A DNA stretch of 64,000 bases from Odontocerum albicorne (GCA_949825065.1 OX463863.1:22871933-22935932); one strand, 5' to 3'; positions 11,816 to 21,992 are shown, counted from the first letter of the stretch. The notes: generated by a model from the sequence alone, not told the origin. Numbers and translations: made by a program.

Positions 11816-13135
11816 GGCATATTGCAATAGTTAGTAAGACGTTTGTCTTGCACCAGGCATATTGCAATAGTTAGTAAGACGTATGTCTTCCACCAGGCAT
11901 ATTGCAATAGTTAGCAAGACGTTTGTCTTCCACCAGGCATATTGCAATAGTTAGTAAGACGTCTGTCTTCCACCAGGCATATTGCAATAGTTAGTAAGAC
12001 GTTTGTCTTGCACGAGGCATATTGCAATAGTTAGTAAGACGTATGTCTTCCACCAGGCATATTGCAATAGTTAGCAAGACGTTTGTCTTCCACCAGGCAT
12101 ATTGCAATAGTTAGTAAGACGTCTGTCTTCCACCAGGCATATTGCAATAGTTAGTAAGACGTTTGTCTTGCACGAGGCATATTGCAATAGTTAGTAAGAC
12201 GTATGTCTTCCACCAGGCATATTGCAATAGTTAGTAAGACATCTGTCTTCCACCAGGCATATTGCAATAGTTAGTAAGACGTCTGTCTTCCACCAGGCAT
12301 ATTGCAATAGTTAGTAAGACGTTTGTCTTGCACCAGGCACATTGCAATAGTTAGTAAGACGTATGTCTTCCACCAGGCATATTGCAATAGTTAGCAAGAC
12401 GTTTGTCTTGCACCAGGCATATTGCAATAGTTAGTAAGACGTATGTCTTCCACCAGGCATATTGCAATAGTTAGCAAGACGTTTGTCTTGCACCAGGCAT
12501 ATTGCAATAGTTAGTAAGACGTATGTCTTCCACCAGGCATATTGCAATAGTTAGCAAGACGTTTGTCTTCCACCAGGCATATTGCAATAGTTAGTAAGAC
12601 GTCTGTCTTGCACCAGGCATATTGCAATAGTTAGTAAGACGTTTGTCTTGCACCAGGCATATTGCAATAGTTAGTAAGACGTATGTCTTCCACCAGGTAT
12701 ATTGCAATAGTTAGTAAGACGTCTGTCTTCCACCAGGCATATTGCAATAGTTAGTAAGACGTCTGTCTTCCACCAGGCATATTGCAATAGTTAGTAAGAC
12801 GTTTGTCTTGCACCAGGCATATTGCAATAGTTAGTAAGACGTATGTCTTCCACCAGGCATATTGCAATAGTTAGTAAGACGTCTGTCTTCCACCAGGCAT
12901 ATTGCAATAGTTAGTAAGACGTCTGTCTTCCACCAGGCATATTGCAATAGTTAGTAAGACGTTTGTCTTGCACCAGGCATATTGCAATAGTTAGTAAGAC
13001 GTATGTCTTCCACCAGGCATATTGCAATAGTTAGTAAGACGTCTGTCTTCCACCAGGCATATTGCAATAGTTAGTAAGACGTCTGTCTTCCACCAGGCAT
13101 ATTGCAATAGTTAGTAAGACGTCTGTCTTCCACCA
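11816..13135. repeat. 40-bp minisatellite, about 33 copies, derived from a SINE head
   Basis: Unit 'attgcaatagttagtaagac' followed by 'gtctgtcttccaccaggcat'. Variants (gtttgtcttg, gtatgtcttc, a gcaagac type, gtctgtcttc) recur in a largely regular order of four, giving a 160-bp higher-order period. The last unit runs straight into a B-box-bearing SINE remnant, and the unit aligns to the tRNA-like head of the SINE at 13622. Confidence 0.95.
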
Positions 13136-13170
13136 GGAGATTTCGGGTTCGATTTCCGATGGTATAATTA
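13136..13170 (+). repeat. SINE remnant with B box
   Basis: Contains CGGGTTCGATTTCC, a good RNA polymerase III B box, continuous with the last 40-bp unit on its left. Together they align with 'ggtaagacacttgtctgcc' and 'gcgggttcgatctcc' of the intact SINE. Confidence 0.6.
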
Positions 13171-13235
13171 TTATCTTATTTTTATAAAAATATTCAATTC
13201 ACAACGCACAAAATTGTGCACTAACGTACATACTA

Positions 13236-13541
13236 AGAAACCATCACGTAATATCCCTGTCCGGGTAGGCAGAGAGGAGAGAGTGCGAGTTCCCATAGCG
13301 ACACATATTATTCGCCTCTTCTACATCCATACACCTTCTCATACAGCCCCTACGATTTTTCCGACTTTTCACATTTAATTCTTTCAAAATATCGATCCAA
13401 CCATACTTTTTTATTCTTCTACCACGCCTTCCACTCACATTTATGCTTCTACCACGCCTTTCACTCACATTTACAAATTTAATTTTGTTAGTCTTTCTTC
13501 AATCTTTCGTTCTAGGATACATGCCCAAACAATCCATCAAG
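13236..13541 (-). pseudogene. LINE family 1 C-terminal fragment
   Basis: The minus strand reads GRRGRRIKKYGWIDILKEL, then NRRGCMRRCMDVEEANN and finally SLLSAYPDRDIT, the terminal motifs of this LINE family. The fragment includes the natural end of the ORF, making it the clearest view of this C-terminus in the window. Confidence 0.8.
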
Positions 13542-14130
13542 CCATTTCTCTGACGGGGTAGTCAGAAAGGAAAGCGCGCTACGCTTTCCTTTCTCGACAC
13601 ACATCCTTAGACTCTTCTACCTCCGTGGCCTGGTGGTAAGACACTTGTCTGCCGATCCGGAGGTTGCGGGTTCGATCTCCGCTGGAACCCAGATTATTTA
13701 AAATAGTTTCCAGTCTGGTTAACACTTAGGACCTATAAAACATCTTTCTGGTTGGTTGGAAGAGATTGCCACATGGCAATAAACTCGCCAGGTAAAAAAA
13801 AAAAAAAAAAAAAAAAAAAACTACGATTTATCTGACTTTCTACGATTCCCTCTTTCAGAATATCATTCTCTTTATCCGACCACACTTTGATTGGTCTTCC
13901 TCTCGCACGCCTTACACTTACATTTGTACTATATATGTTTTTTTAGTCTTTCTTCATTCATTCATTCCACATGCCCAAACCATCCCAGCGTGCCTTCTCC
14001 ACCTTACTCACCACATCAGCCTTAAGTTCACATCCATCCCTTATTATTTCATTCCGTATTCTGTCATAAATTGTCTCCACGTGTATTTTTCTCAATGCGC
14101 AGCATTTATTCGGTTCTCAAGTCTTGTTTT
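13542..14130 (-). pseudogene. LINE family 1 fragment interrupted by a SINE
   Basis: A second, adjacent copy of the LINE C-terminus on the minus strand (from the 'tctgacggggtagtcag' end to the 'ctcaatgcgcagcattt' region). It is split by the SINE at 13622-13818, which replaces the segment that codes for MRRCMDVEEA in other copies. Confidence 0.75.
13622..13818 (+). mobile_element. Complete tRNA-derived SINE
   Basis: The head has an A-box-like 'tggcctggtggtaagac' and a B box 'gcgggttcgatctcc', as expected of a polymerase III promoter. The body is followed by 'ctggttggttggaagagatt', then 'gccacatggcaataaactcg' and a run of more than 20 A. That 3' tail is shared with the 3' end of LINE family 3 (15838-16270 and 34870-35870, minus strand), which identifies its probable mobilising partner. 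Confidence 0.85.
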
Positions 14131-14171
14131 ATTCTCATAATCTTAATCAGGAGTTAATAAATTCATATGTA

Positions 14172-14750
14172 ATACATAAAAGGTATTTCAAATTGAACGT
14201 TTTTTTTTTTTTAATTCTTGGATAAAACACAGATGGCGTCGCAAACTTGCCTGGGTCTTGTAACATTTGAGAAGTGTAATGTATGACATTTATAAAAATG
14301 GAGTCGTATACAATACAACAACGCGTTCAAATTGTTGAATTATTTTATGTATTGTGATCTCCGGAGACGGTGATGTTAATTGCCCACCAAGATCATGTGA
14401 TCTGACACCGTTGGACTATTTTCTCTGGGGTTACGTGAAAAGCCAGGTCTATAAGAATGACCCCCGATCAATTCCTGAACTGAAGGACGAAATTATTCGC
14501 GTTATCGGCGAGTTAGAACCGCAATTATGCCAAAATGTCATTGAAAATTTTGACAAAAGAGTGTCGGACATCTGCGGAGCTGCGAGAGGTAGACATTTGG
14601 CGGATATTGTTTTTTGTGTTTAAATGTCATACATTATACTTCAATGACCAATAAAAAGTTCTTTGAAATCAAAGCAAATTGTGTGTTTTATTCAAGAATT
14701 AAAAAAAAATTAATTAAAAAAACCGCTCAATTTGAAAGAACCTTTACATA
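14172..14750 (+). mobile_element. Internally deleted Tc1/mariner-superfamily element
   Basis: Ends form imperfect inverted repeats: the left has 'ggtatttcaaattgaacg' and the right reads inward 'ggttctttcaaattgagcg'. Inside is a transposase remnant (14299-14620). The right end abuts antisense LINE family 1. Confidence 0.7.
14299..14620 (+). pseudogene. Transposase remnant of the DUF4817/DDE type
   Basis: Starts MESYTIQQRVQIVELFY, typical of the N-terminal helix-turn-helix of this insect transposase group. It then jumps, through an internal deletion near 14347, to the C-terminal part containing PPRSCDLTPLDYFLWGYVKS with the last catalytic acidic residue (LD in TPLDYF). The end reads RVSDICGAARGRHLADIVF. 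The central catalytic residues are gone. Confidence 0.7.
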
Positions 14751-14985
14751 CCATTACGCCATTTCCCTATCGGACAGAGGCAGAGAGGACAGAGCGCTAT
14801 ACTTTCCTTATCCTTACCTTTTCTATATCCATGTTTTCTTTCTTACCCTACTCGGTACATCGGCCTTAAATTCACAGTCAACCCGTGTCACTTCATTTCA
14901 CATTCTATCATACATTGTCACACTAACTATTCTTCACGGTGCACTCATTTCTACAGTATTCGATCGGTTGCTTTCAGTATATTCC
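14751..14985 (-). pseudogene. LINE family 1 fragment
   Basis: Antisense to the LINE C-terminus: starts with the complement of the SAYP terminal region (cggacagaggcagagagg) and continues to the 'ttctatcatacattgtcaca' region. An internal deletion removes about 150 bp relative to 24838-25275. Confidence 0.7.
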
Positions 14986-15044
14986 GACAGACGTCGCCTT
15001 TCTGAGCCAGGACCGTTCTCTCATATTGTGACAGCAGAATTATT

Positions 15045-15525
15045 TAATAAATAAAATAAATAAATATAGGTTTATTGACAGCAACATAGTATGTACAAAA
15101 TATATTTAAATAACACTTCTAAAACGCATAAATTGCAGATAATATTGCACATTAAATGCAGAAGCTATCAAAAGGTCTGGGCTCATCGAATAACATCCCC
15201 TCGGCCAAGATACACCCCACCAATATAGGGCGAACCCAGCCACGGGGACACCAGATTTTTTTCAGTCCACACCCTTGAACACGTAGAAAAAGAATATAAA
15301 AAAAACACAGAAAATAAATAGATGACAAAAAAAATACATTCAAGAGAGAAGACACTAAGTACACAGGTCCGGGCCCATCCCACAAACATTCCCCGGCCGA
15401 GATACACCCCACCAATGTAGAGCGAGCCCGACCGCAAGGGCATCAGGGGGCTTCCATCCCACACCCCCGCATATCTAGATTAAACAATAAATCGAAAAAA
15501 AAAAAAAAAAAAAAAAAAAGATTTC
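15045..15525. repeat. Repeat family R with poly(A), containing two direct sub-repeats
   Basis: Carries a single 'tttattgacagcaacatagt' segment near 15071, which is the unit amplified at 57188-58630. It is followed by two copies (about 15173-15285 and 15365-15475) of a block with 'gatacaccccaccaat'. A run of A ends it at 15497-15519. The same block occurs at 58695-58800. Probably a LINE 3' region. Confidence 0.55.
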
Positions 15526-15544
15526 TTTATTAATGATCCAATCC

Positions 15545-15780
15545 GTTCAATTATTTGTAATTCGTTTTATGAAACACTGTTTATTTTTGTGACGGTATAA
15601 CCATACCGGTTTTAAGGTGCACACCTCACCATCAGGGGAGCACAAACAAGACTCTGATTATGAGGCTCCCCTGATGATGAGGTGTGCACCTTGAAACCGG
15701 TAGGGTTATACCTTTATATAAAGTGGAATAAACAGTGTTTGATAAAACAAATTACAATGTATTTAAGCCTCCACAATGTT
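15545..15780. mobile_element. Head-to-head inverted pair of Penelope-like terminal repeats
   Basis: Left arm (to about 15645) and right arm (from about 15662) are inverted copies of the sequence found at the ends of PLE fragments at 38935, 39330 and 59880: 'acactgtttattccacttt', then 'ggtataaccctaccggttt' and 'catcatcagggg'. No coding sequence lies between them. Confidence 0.65.
15664..15709 (+). ncRNA. Hammerhead-ribozyme-like core in PLE terminal repeat
   Basis: Contains in order CTGATGA, an extra T, a short stem (GAGG...CCTT), GAAAC and CGGTA. CCC before the core can pair with GGG after it as helix I. PLE terminal repeats are known to carry hammerhead motifs with minimal stem III. The extra base after CTGATGA is a departure from the consensus. 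The opposite arm (15598-15641, minus) has CTGATGG and AAAAC, so its core is damaged. Confidence 0.45.
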
Positions 15781-15837
15781 AATGCGTTAACTATAAATAA
15801 TAGTTGAATTATTTATTTTTTATTTATTTATTCAACA

Positions 15838-16270
15838 CTTTAATTGCAAATAAAATCTGGCGGATTTATTGCCAGGCGGCAATCTCTTCCAGCCAACCAG
15901 ACAAAAGTAAACGAAGCAAGTTACATGGTCGCAAAAAAACATTCAAATGACAATCCATCCCCACGAAATCCATGAACACACACGTGAGCATACGCCCACA
16001 AAGTCCACAAAGACGGACAATCACCCGAACATTCTATTTCATATAAAGTGAGATTCATCAATCAAAAGGAAAGGAAGGGATGGTGGAGAGGAAAGGAAAA
16101 TAAAAATCAGGAATGAAACACGTTATTTTACTGACTAGAAATTAAGCGTTTTTTCAGTCGCTTCTTAAAGCGTGCCAAGGACGGAGCGAGTCTTATATTG
16201 GTTTGTAACTGGTTCCAGAGTCTCACTGCATGGACAGTAAAGGACGACGTAAAAAAAGAAAAGCGGTGAA
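15838..16270 (-). pseudogene. LINE family 3, ORF end and 3' UTR
   Basis: On the minus strand the end of a Jockey/R1-like reverse-transcriptase ORF reads FTVHAVRLWNQLQTNIRLAP, then SLARFKKRLKKR, then stop. It is followed by a 3' UTR ending in 'ggaagagattgccgcctggc' and a TAAA-rich tail. An intact TTAA at 16165-16168 lies within the FKK codons; the homologous site at 35210 carries a MITE. Confidence 0.75.
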
Positions 16271-16344
16271 CTGGAAAGGCCAATAAACAACATCTTTTCG
16301 ACTTGACCTGCCTCTACCACATCTACCACCCACAGTTGCACCAT

Positions 16345-16650
16345 ACTCGTATATATATTTATATCTATTAATCTTTCTTAATTAATTTGTTATATATGCC
16401 CAAACCATTTCAGCGTGCTCTTATCCACCTCACTCAACACATAAGCCTTAAATTTACATTAATCCCTATTCACTTCGTTCTGTATTCTATCATACATTGT
16501 CACTCCAAGTATTCTTCTCAATGCACGCATTTCTACAGCATTTAACATATTCAGCTCCTGTGTCTTTTTATAGGTTCACCTTTCATTCCCATAAATCAAA
16601 GTTGACACCAAAACACTATTGTGTATTGTATTACACTTTCGTTGTATACA
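16345..16650 (-). pseudogene. LINE family 1 fragment (thumb/C-terminal region)
   Basis: Antisense copy matching 2070-2330 and 25075-25260, with 'cccaaaccatttcagcgtgc' and 'cattgtcactccaagtattc'. It ends with 'ataaatcaaagttgacacca', the single-copy counterpart of the 38-bp array unit at 18896. Confidence 0.7.
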
Positions 16651-16715
16651 GTACAATCTGGCGGGCTTATTGACACGCGGCAATTTCTTCCAACCGACCA
16701 ACAAGATGTTGAAGA
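16651..16715 (-). repeat. SINE/LINE-3 tail fragment
   Basis: The complement of the shared tail: 'ggcggcaat'-like hairpin and 'cttccaaccgaccaacaaga', on the minus strand. Confidence 0.55.
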
Positions 16716-16739
16716 GGCCATTTTTTTAAATATGATTTT

Positions 16740-16920
16740 CAGCAGGGTATGAATCCGCAACTTAGGTGGATGGATGGAGTGCAGAATGATGCAAACGTGA
16801 TTGGCATCAGGGGCTGGAGGAGTGCATCCCAGGATAGGGGGGAATGGCAGCGACTGCTGGAGGAGGCCGGGGCCCACAATGGGCTGTAGTGCCATTGATG
16901 ATGATGATGATGATGAATCC
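16740..16920 (+). pseudogene. LINE C-terminal fragment with (GAT)n tail
   Basis: Encodes LRWMDGVQNDANVIGIRGWR and then DRGEWQRLLEEAGAHNGL followed by a stop, a common C-terminus of RTE-like elements. A GAT microsatellite at 16895-16917 forms the tail. Frames with runs of Met, Asp or His here are translations of that microsatellite. Confidence 0.65.
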
Positions 16921-16940
16921 GCAACCTATGGGTTGGGAGA

Positions 16941-17427
16941 CAGGCTATACATTGTCATTCCGCGTATTATTATCAGTGCACGCATTTCCACAGCGTTTTT
17001 TCTTCTCTTTTCAGCGTTTATCACACCCACTTTTCCCTCCAAAGCATCCAAGTAGGTGTTTATATATTATTGTGGACTATCTAAGCAGATTTTGATACGG
17101 TCCTGTTCGAATATACTCGTTTAAATTTTACAACCCCATTTACTTTGTTTCCTATCGCTACACGTCGTTCGATATAACTTTAAACTATTCCATAATCTGA
17201 AAAAATACCAACCAATTATCAGAATTCCTCAACTTTCATATATATCGCATTGAATTCGGAAATAATACCGTATGTGAAAAGGTAACAACGCACGAACACC
17301 AACTTGCGTGTGCGATTTGCGGCCAGACAAACTCTCACTCGATACCGAAACCGCAAAAAGTCTACCGTCTTAGAAACTGGACCACGGAGTTCGTCGAAGA
17401 CACGATCGAGATTCGCCGTCCGATGTA
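16941..17427 (-). pseudogene. LINE family 1 fragment extending into the RT core side
   Basis: Antisense copy from the 'cattgtcattccgcgtatta' region through 'cagattttgatacggtcctg' to the mariner at 17428. The right 290 bp are duplicated at 7371-7664. Sequence around 17235, 'catatatatcgcattgaatt', resembles the core of the 48-bp array at 2452. Confidence 0.65.
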
Positions 17428-18038
17428 ACACGTCGATCAATAAGTCCCGGGACTAACCAACATATGCCACCTCTAATAACAAATCTATACCATTCTCAGT
17501 TAGTACAAACCTTTAGAAGTTACGTGTCAAACTTTCATGACATTCCGACATTGTGTCATTGAGTTACAGTGGTTTTAGTGACGCTACTTTTGCTATTTTC
17601 AAAACAATGGAAAAAAAACGAATTTCGTGTGTTGATAAAACATTGCTTTTTAATGGGAAAAATACCGTTCAAACTCAGCGATGGCTTGAAAAGTGTTATC
17701 CGGGCTCTGCTCCTACGAAAACAACCATTTGTCGGTGGTATGCTGATTTCAAACATGGTCGTACAGACACAAATGATGCTGAACGCTCTGGGCGTCCAAA
17801 TGAGGCTGTTACACCAGAAAACGTAAAAAAAAACTCAAAATCGTGATGAAAAATCGCAAAATAAAGTTGCGTGAGATAGCTGACAAAGATACATCGTTAT
17901 ACACGGCCGGCATAGAAAAGTTAGGAAAGCGTTGGAATGAATGTATCACTCTTGAAGGAGACTATGTTGATGAATAAAGAATTTTGGCAAACAAATGTTG
18001 TTTTAGTAGTTAGTCCCGGGACTTATTGATCGATGTGT
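17428..18038 (+). mobile_element. Internally deleted mariner, second copy
   Basis: A 611-bp element between TA 17426-17427 and TA 18039-18040, with the same ends and same deletion as 7665-8290. Its left flank is shared with that copy but its right flank is not. Confidence 0.85.
17608..17976 (+). pseudogene. Mariner transposase remnant
   Basis: Starts MEKKRISCVDKTLLFNGKNT and continues WLEKCYPGSAPTKTTICRWY, ERSGRPNEAVTPENVKK. After a frameshift LREIADKD is joined to the C-terminal GIEKLGKRWNEC. The initiation context is better preserved than in the 7.8-kb copy. The catalytic core is absent. Confidence 0.75.
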
Positions 18039-18040
18039 TA

Positions 18041-18289
18041 TTGTGCAATATTCTCGAAAAGAAGAGGTCTCACGTTCGATGCCATCTCGGGCAAAGAAGA
18101 TCGGCCGCGGGGCGCAAGTGTCTCGGAAACGGCCGAGATGCGAACGAGGCGTGGAAAGCGAACCGAGGGCATAACTGTTGTGTTCTTGCGTCACGGAGTC
18201 ACAGGTCACGACTAAGTGGCTTATGGCAACTGGCCACTAAATATGGGCGACTCTTGTCGTACAAACATAGCATGGCGCCATCTTCATGT
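18041..18289. other. Unassigned GC-rich interval
   Basis: A short GC-rich stretch (cggccgcggggcgcaagtg and similar) with no recognisable product. It does not match the right flank of the other mariner copy at 8293. Confidence 0.3.
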
Positions 18290-18895
18290 CGAGGTAGGCA
18301 GATAGGAGAAAGCGCCATACTATCCAACAGCAACATACATATTTCGCCTCTTCTACAAATATACCCGGCGGTAAGTAATACACATCGGGCTTAAGAAAGA
18401 GACTGTCGGCCATAATCGGTTAACTTCTGCTTAACTGTAGAGCGTCGTCTCTGTCGCACGATGCGCTGACAAATCGCGACGGAACACGTATATGAATGAC
18501 AGAGACGACGCTCTACAAAGCCGAAGTTAGCCGATTATGACCGACAGTCTCTTTCTTAAGCCCGATGTGTATTACTTACCGCCGGTTACTAGACCTTCGC
18601 ATACAGAAACTACGATTTTACATTCACTTTATTTGAAAACCACGTCTAACTTTTCTTTTCCCAAGTCCTAGTCTCATTTTCATACATCAAGGTGGACACC
18701 AGCACGCTGTTATGTATTGTCATTTTTGCTACAGTTGATATTGCCCGGTTGCTGTACGAGTATATAACATTAAGTGCTCCGTCTACCTTTGCTGTTCCCT
18801 GTCGCTACCCTCCTTCCAATGTCCCTTTCAACTCGTCCATCACACAACATACTGCCGTCCATTTTAAATGCGCGTCCAGTTTTCACACTCATAAA
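18290..18895 (-). pseudogene. LINE family 1 fragment split by a foldback element
   Basis: Antisense LINE C-terminus interrupted by the TA-flanked palindrome at 18364-18586. It resumes with 'acagaaactacgatttta' and later 'caatgtccctttcaactcgt', which is also present in LINE family 1 at 61017. The tandem array at 18896 begins inside it. Confidence 0.65.
18364..18586. mobile_element. Palindromic foldback element, family F, copy 1
   Basis: A 223-bp element flanked by TA. Its arms of about 95 bp are near-perfect inverted repeats starting CCCGGCGGTAAGTAATACAC, with 'cttaagaaagagactgtcgg' further in and 'gtagagcgtcgtctctgtc' near the loop. It is non-coding. Other copies are at 26650-27079 and 34500-34696. 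Confidence 0.85.
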
Positions 18896-20536
18896 TCAAA
18901 GATGGGACTAAAACACTGCTATGGACTAACTAAACAAAGATGGGACTAAAACACTGCTATGGACTAACTAAACAAAGATGGGACTAAAACACTGCTATGG
19001 ACTAACTAAACAAAGATGGGACTAAAACACTGCTATGGACTAACTAAACAAAGATGGGACTAAAACACTGCTATGGACTAACTAAACAAAGATGGGACTA
19101 AAACACTGCTATGGACTAACTAAACAAAGATGGGACTAAAACACTGCTATGGACTAACTAAACAAAGATGGGACTAAAACACTGCTATGGACTAACTAAA
19201 CAAAGATGGGACTAAAACACTGCTATGGACTAACTAAACAAAGATGGGACTAAAACACTGCTATGGACTAACTAAACAAAGATGGGACTAAAACACTGCT
19301 ATGGACTAACTAAACAAAGATGGGAATAAAACACTGCTATGGACTAACTAAACAAAGATGGGACTAAAACACTGCTATGGACTAACTAAACAAAGATGGG
19401 AATAAAACACTGCTATGGACTAACTAAACAAAGATGGGAATAAAACACTGCTATGGACTAACTAAACAAAGATGGGACTAAAACACTGCTATGGACTAAC
19501 TAAACAAAGATGGGACTAAAACACTGCTATGGACTAACTAAACAAAGATGGGAATAAAACACTGCTATGGACTAACTAAACAAAGATGGGACTAAAACAC
19601 TGCTATGGACTAACTAAACAAAGATGGGACTAAAACACTGCTATGGACTAACTAAACAAAGATGGGACTAAAACACTGCTATGGACTAACTAAACAAAGA
19701 TGGGACTAAAACACTGCTATGGACTAACTAAACAAAGATGGGACTAAAACACTGCTATGGACTAACTAAACAAAGATGGGAATAAAACACTGCTATGGAC
19801 TAACTAAACAAAGATGGGACTAAAACACTGCTATGGACTAACTAAACAAAGATGGGACTAAAACACTGCTATGGACTAACTAAACAAAGATGGGACTAAA
19901 ACACTGCTATGGACTAACTAAACAAAGATGGGACTAAAACACTGCTATGGACTAACTAAACAAAGATGGGACTAAAACACTGCTATGGACTAACTAAACA
20001 AAGATGGGACTAAAACACTGCTATGGACTAACTAAACAAAGATGGGACTAAAACACTGCTATGGACTAACTAAACAAAGATGGGACTAAAACACTGCTAT
20101 GGACTAACTAAACAAAGATGGGACTAAAACACTGCTATGGACTAACTAAACAAAGATGGGACTAAAACACTGCTATGGACTAACTAAACAAAGATGGGAC
20201 TAAAACACTGCTATGGACTAACTAAACAAAGATGGGACTAAAACACTGCTATGGACTAACTAAACAAAGATGGGAATAAAACACTGCTATGGACTAACTA
20301 AACAAAGATGGGACTAAAACACTGCTATGGACTAACTAAACAAAGATGGGACTAAAACACTGCTATGGACTAACTAAACAAAGATGGGACTAAAACACTG
20401 CTATGGACTAACTAAACAAAGATGGGACTAAAACACTGCTATGGACTAACTAAACAAAGATGGGAATAAAACACTGCTATGGACTAACTAAACAAAGATG
20501 GGACTAAAACACTGCTATGGACTAACTAAACACTGC
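18896..20536. repeat. 38-bp minisatellite, about 43 copies, inside LINE family 1
   Basis: Unit 'caaagatgggactaaaacac' followed by 'tgctatggactaactaaa'. Extremely uniform: the only frequent variant is gggaataaa for gggactaaa. LINE family 1 sequence flanks both sides (left 'cacactcataaatcaaag', right 'ttagcaaattttgatactat'). Confidence 0.97.
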
Positions 20537-20679
20537 TATCTTAGCAAATTTTGATACTATCCGGTTAAAAAATATATTTTTTGGTGCCCCATTGACTTAT
20601 CCTAATCAGACGGACACGCGAATGGATGCCCATTTTCCGTGACGAGTATAATAGAAGGCACAATACAAAGTGAGGGGTT
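20537..20679. other. LINE family 1 remainder and short unassigned stretch
   Basis: The first 45 bp continue the LINE ('aaattttgatactatccgg'). The rest has no match that I can see in the window. Confidence 0.4.
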
Positions 20680-20918
20680 ACGTTACGAAGTGTTCAACCT
20701 TTTAACACAAACATTCCCTCCACTATTGTTCCTGGTCTGATAAATGCGGCCAATCTTTAACCAACATTGTCCAAAAAATGATATACACTTTTACACAGCG
20801 CCGTTTACTTGAACTTGCTGCAGGAAACGTCAATTGAAGATTTGCGACAATTATATGAAAGATATCTTATTTTTTTTTTATATAACCCAATTTACGGTTA
20901 AGCCAATTTTAGACATTA
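20680..20918. repeat. Repeat family S, left part
   Basis: Together with 21842-21988 this matches 42566-42935 in inverted orientation and 36001-36110 in part. The mariner at 20919 interrupts it. No coding sequence recognised. Confidence 0.65.
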
Positions 20919-21841
20919 CTACCTTGATCAAAAAGTTTTAAGACCGGTGACCGTGTGGCGCTGTCAGTCACCCGATTGTAATTCTTTTTTTGTTTGGTTA
21001 CCACATCTATCATTGATACTTCCTTCTAAATTTCAGCGTCATAGCTTGACATTTGTAAAAGTTACACTGTACTGAGTACATCTACCTTTGTGCGTGTTTT
21101 CGATCTTTTACAAGTTTGAAAATGGCATCAACTGTGCATCAACGAGTTTGCATTAAATTTTGTGTGAAAAACGGATTTAACGGTCCGCAGACCTTGGAAA
21201 TGTTGGAGAAGTGTTTTTCGGTGGCACGAACGCTTCAGAAGTGGTCGTAAGTCGGTCGAGGATGACGAACGCAGTGGCAGTCGAAAACCGATGAAAACAT
21301 CGATAAAATCAAATAAATGTTGGCCGAAAACCGCAAATTGACCATCAGAGGGCTGGCAGAGGACTTGAACATCGCTTATGGATCCGCTCAAGACATTTTG
21401 GTAAGTGATTTGGGCCTCAGACGTGTCGCTGCAAAACTGGTGCCGAAAGACCTCAATTTCATGCAAAAAAGGACCGCGTTGAAATGGCGAAAGACATGAT
21501 TTACATGAGTTTTTGACCAAAAACAACACGACTACTATCCAGCAGCCTTCGAATTCACCTGATCTGGCTCCCTGCGACTTTTTCCTGTTCAACCGACTTA
21601 AAAAACCACTTCGCTGAACGCGTTACAGCACCCGAGAGGATGGCATGAAAAAATCGAAGACGACTCTGATGGACATACCTAAAATTGAGTACCAGCGGTG
21701 TTTCGAGGATTGGATCAAGCGCTGGCGTAAGTGCGTTGCAGTCGATGGGGAGTACTTTGAAGGGGACCATATCGATTTTGATGAATAAACTTGTATTTTC
21801 GATTTTATGAATAAAGTCCTAAAACTTTTTGATCAAGGTAG
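20919..21841 (+). mobile_element. Deleted mariner with provable target site
   Basis: A 923-bp element with 22-bp or longer inverted repeats starting CTACCTTGATCAAAAAG and ending with its complement. The uninterrupted relative at 42712-42725 reads gacattattac on the opposite strand, showing insertion at a TA that was duplicated (20917-20918 and 21842-21843). Confidence 0.9.
21122..21787 (+). pseudogene. Mariner transposase remnant
   Basis: Begins MASTVHQRVCIKFCVKNGF, then TLEMLEKC. After frameshifts the second helix-turn-helix region MLAENRKLTIRGLAEDLNIA is readable. A deletion near 21500 removes the first two catalytic aspartates. The text resumes with NSPDLAPCDFFLF, holding the third aspartate, and ends VDGEYFEGDHIDFDE. 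Not functional. Confidence 0.8.
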
Positions 21842-21988
21842 TATTACAAAATAAGAGTAGCCCCGAGAAATTATAACCAAATCCGCAGTCCGGAGAGATG
21901 GTGTTGAAACCTTTAAACTCCGGGCGAAACCCTGAGAGCTGGTCACCCTATATATAAGAACAAATGAATCAGATATCACAGTGGTTCA
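21842..21988. repeat. Repeat family S, right part
   Basis: Continues family S to the TTAA at 21989, where MITE A2 begins. It matches 42566-42720 in inverted orientation, including 'aaccactgtgatatctgatt' (complement). Confidence 0.65.
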
Positions 21989-21992
21989 TTAA

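Noticed and set aside
11816..13135. CRISPR-like array
   Set aside because: Units are contiguous with no unique spacers, and the context is eukaryotic. The same applies to all other arrays here.
13634..13700. Functional tRNA gene
   Set aside because: A and B boxes are present, but the segment is followed by a SINE body and poly(A), and the head does not show a convincing cloverleaf.
14614..15054. 146-codon plus-strand open frame
   Set aside because: It spans the end of a transposase relic, its terminal repeat and antisense LINE sequence, so it is a chance frame.
16739..17095. Met-, Asp- and His-run proteins around 16.8-17.0 kb
   Set aside because: They translate a GAT microsatellite at the tail of a LINE fragment.
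21128..21592. 154-codon minus-strand frame
   Set aside because: Antisense shadow of the mariner transposase remnant.
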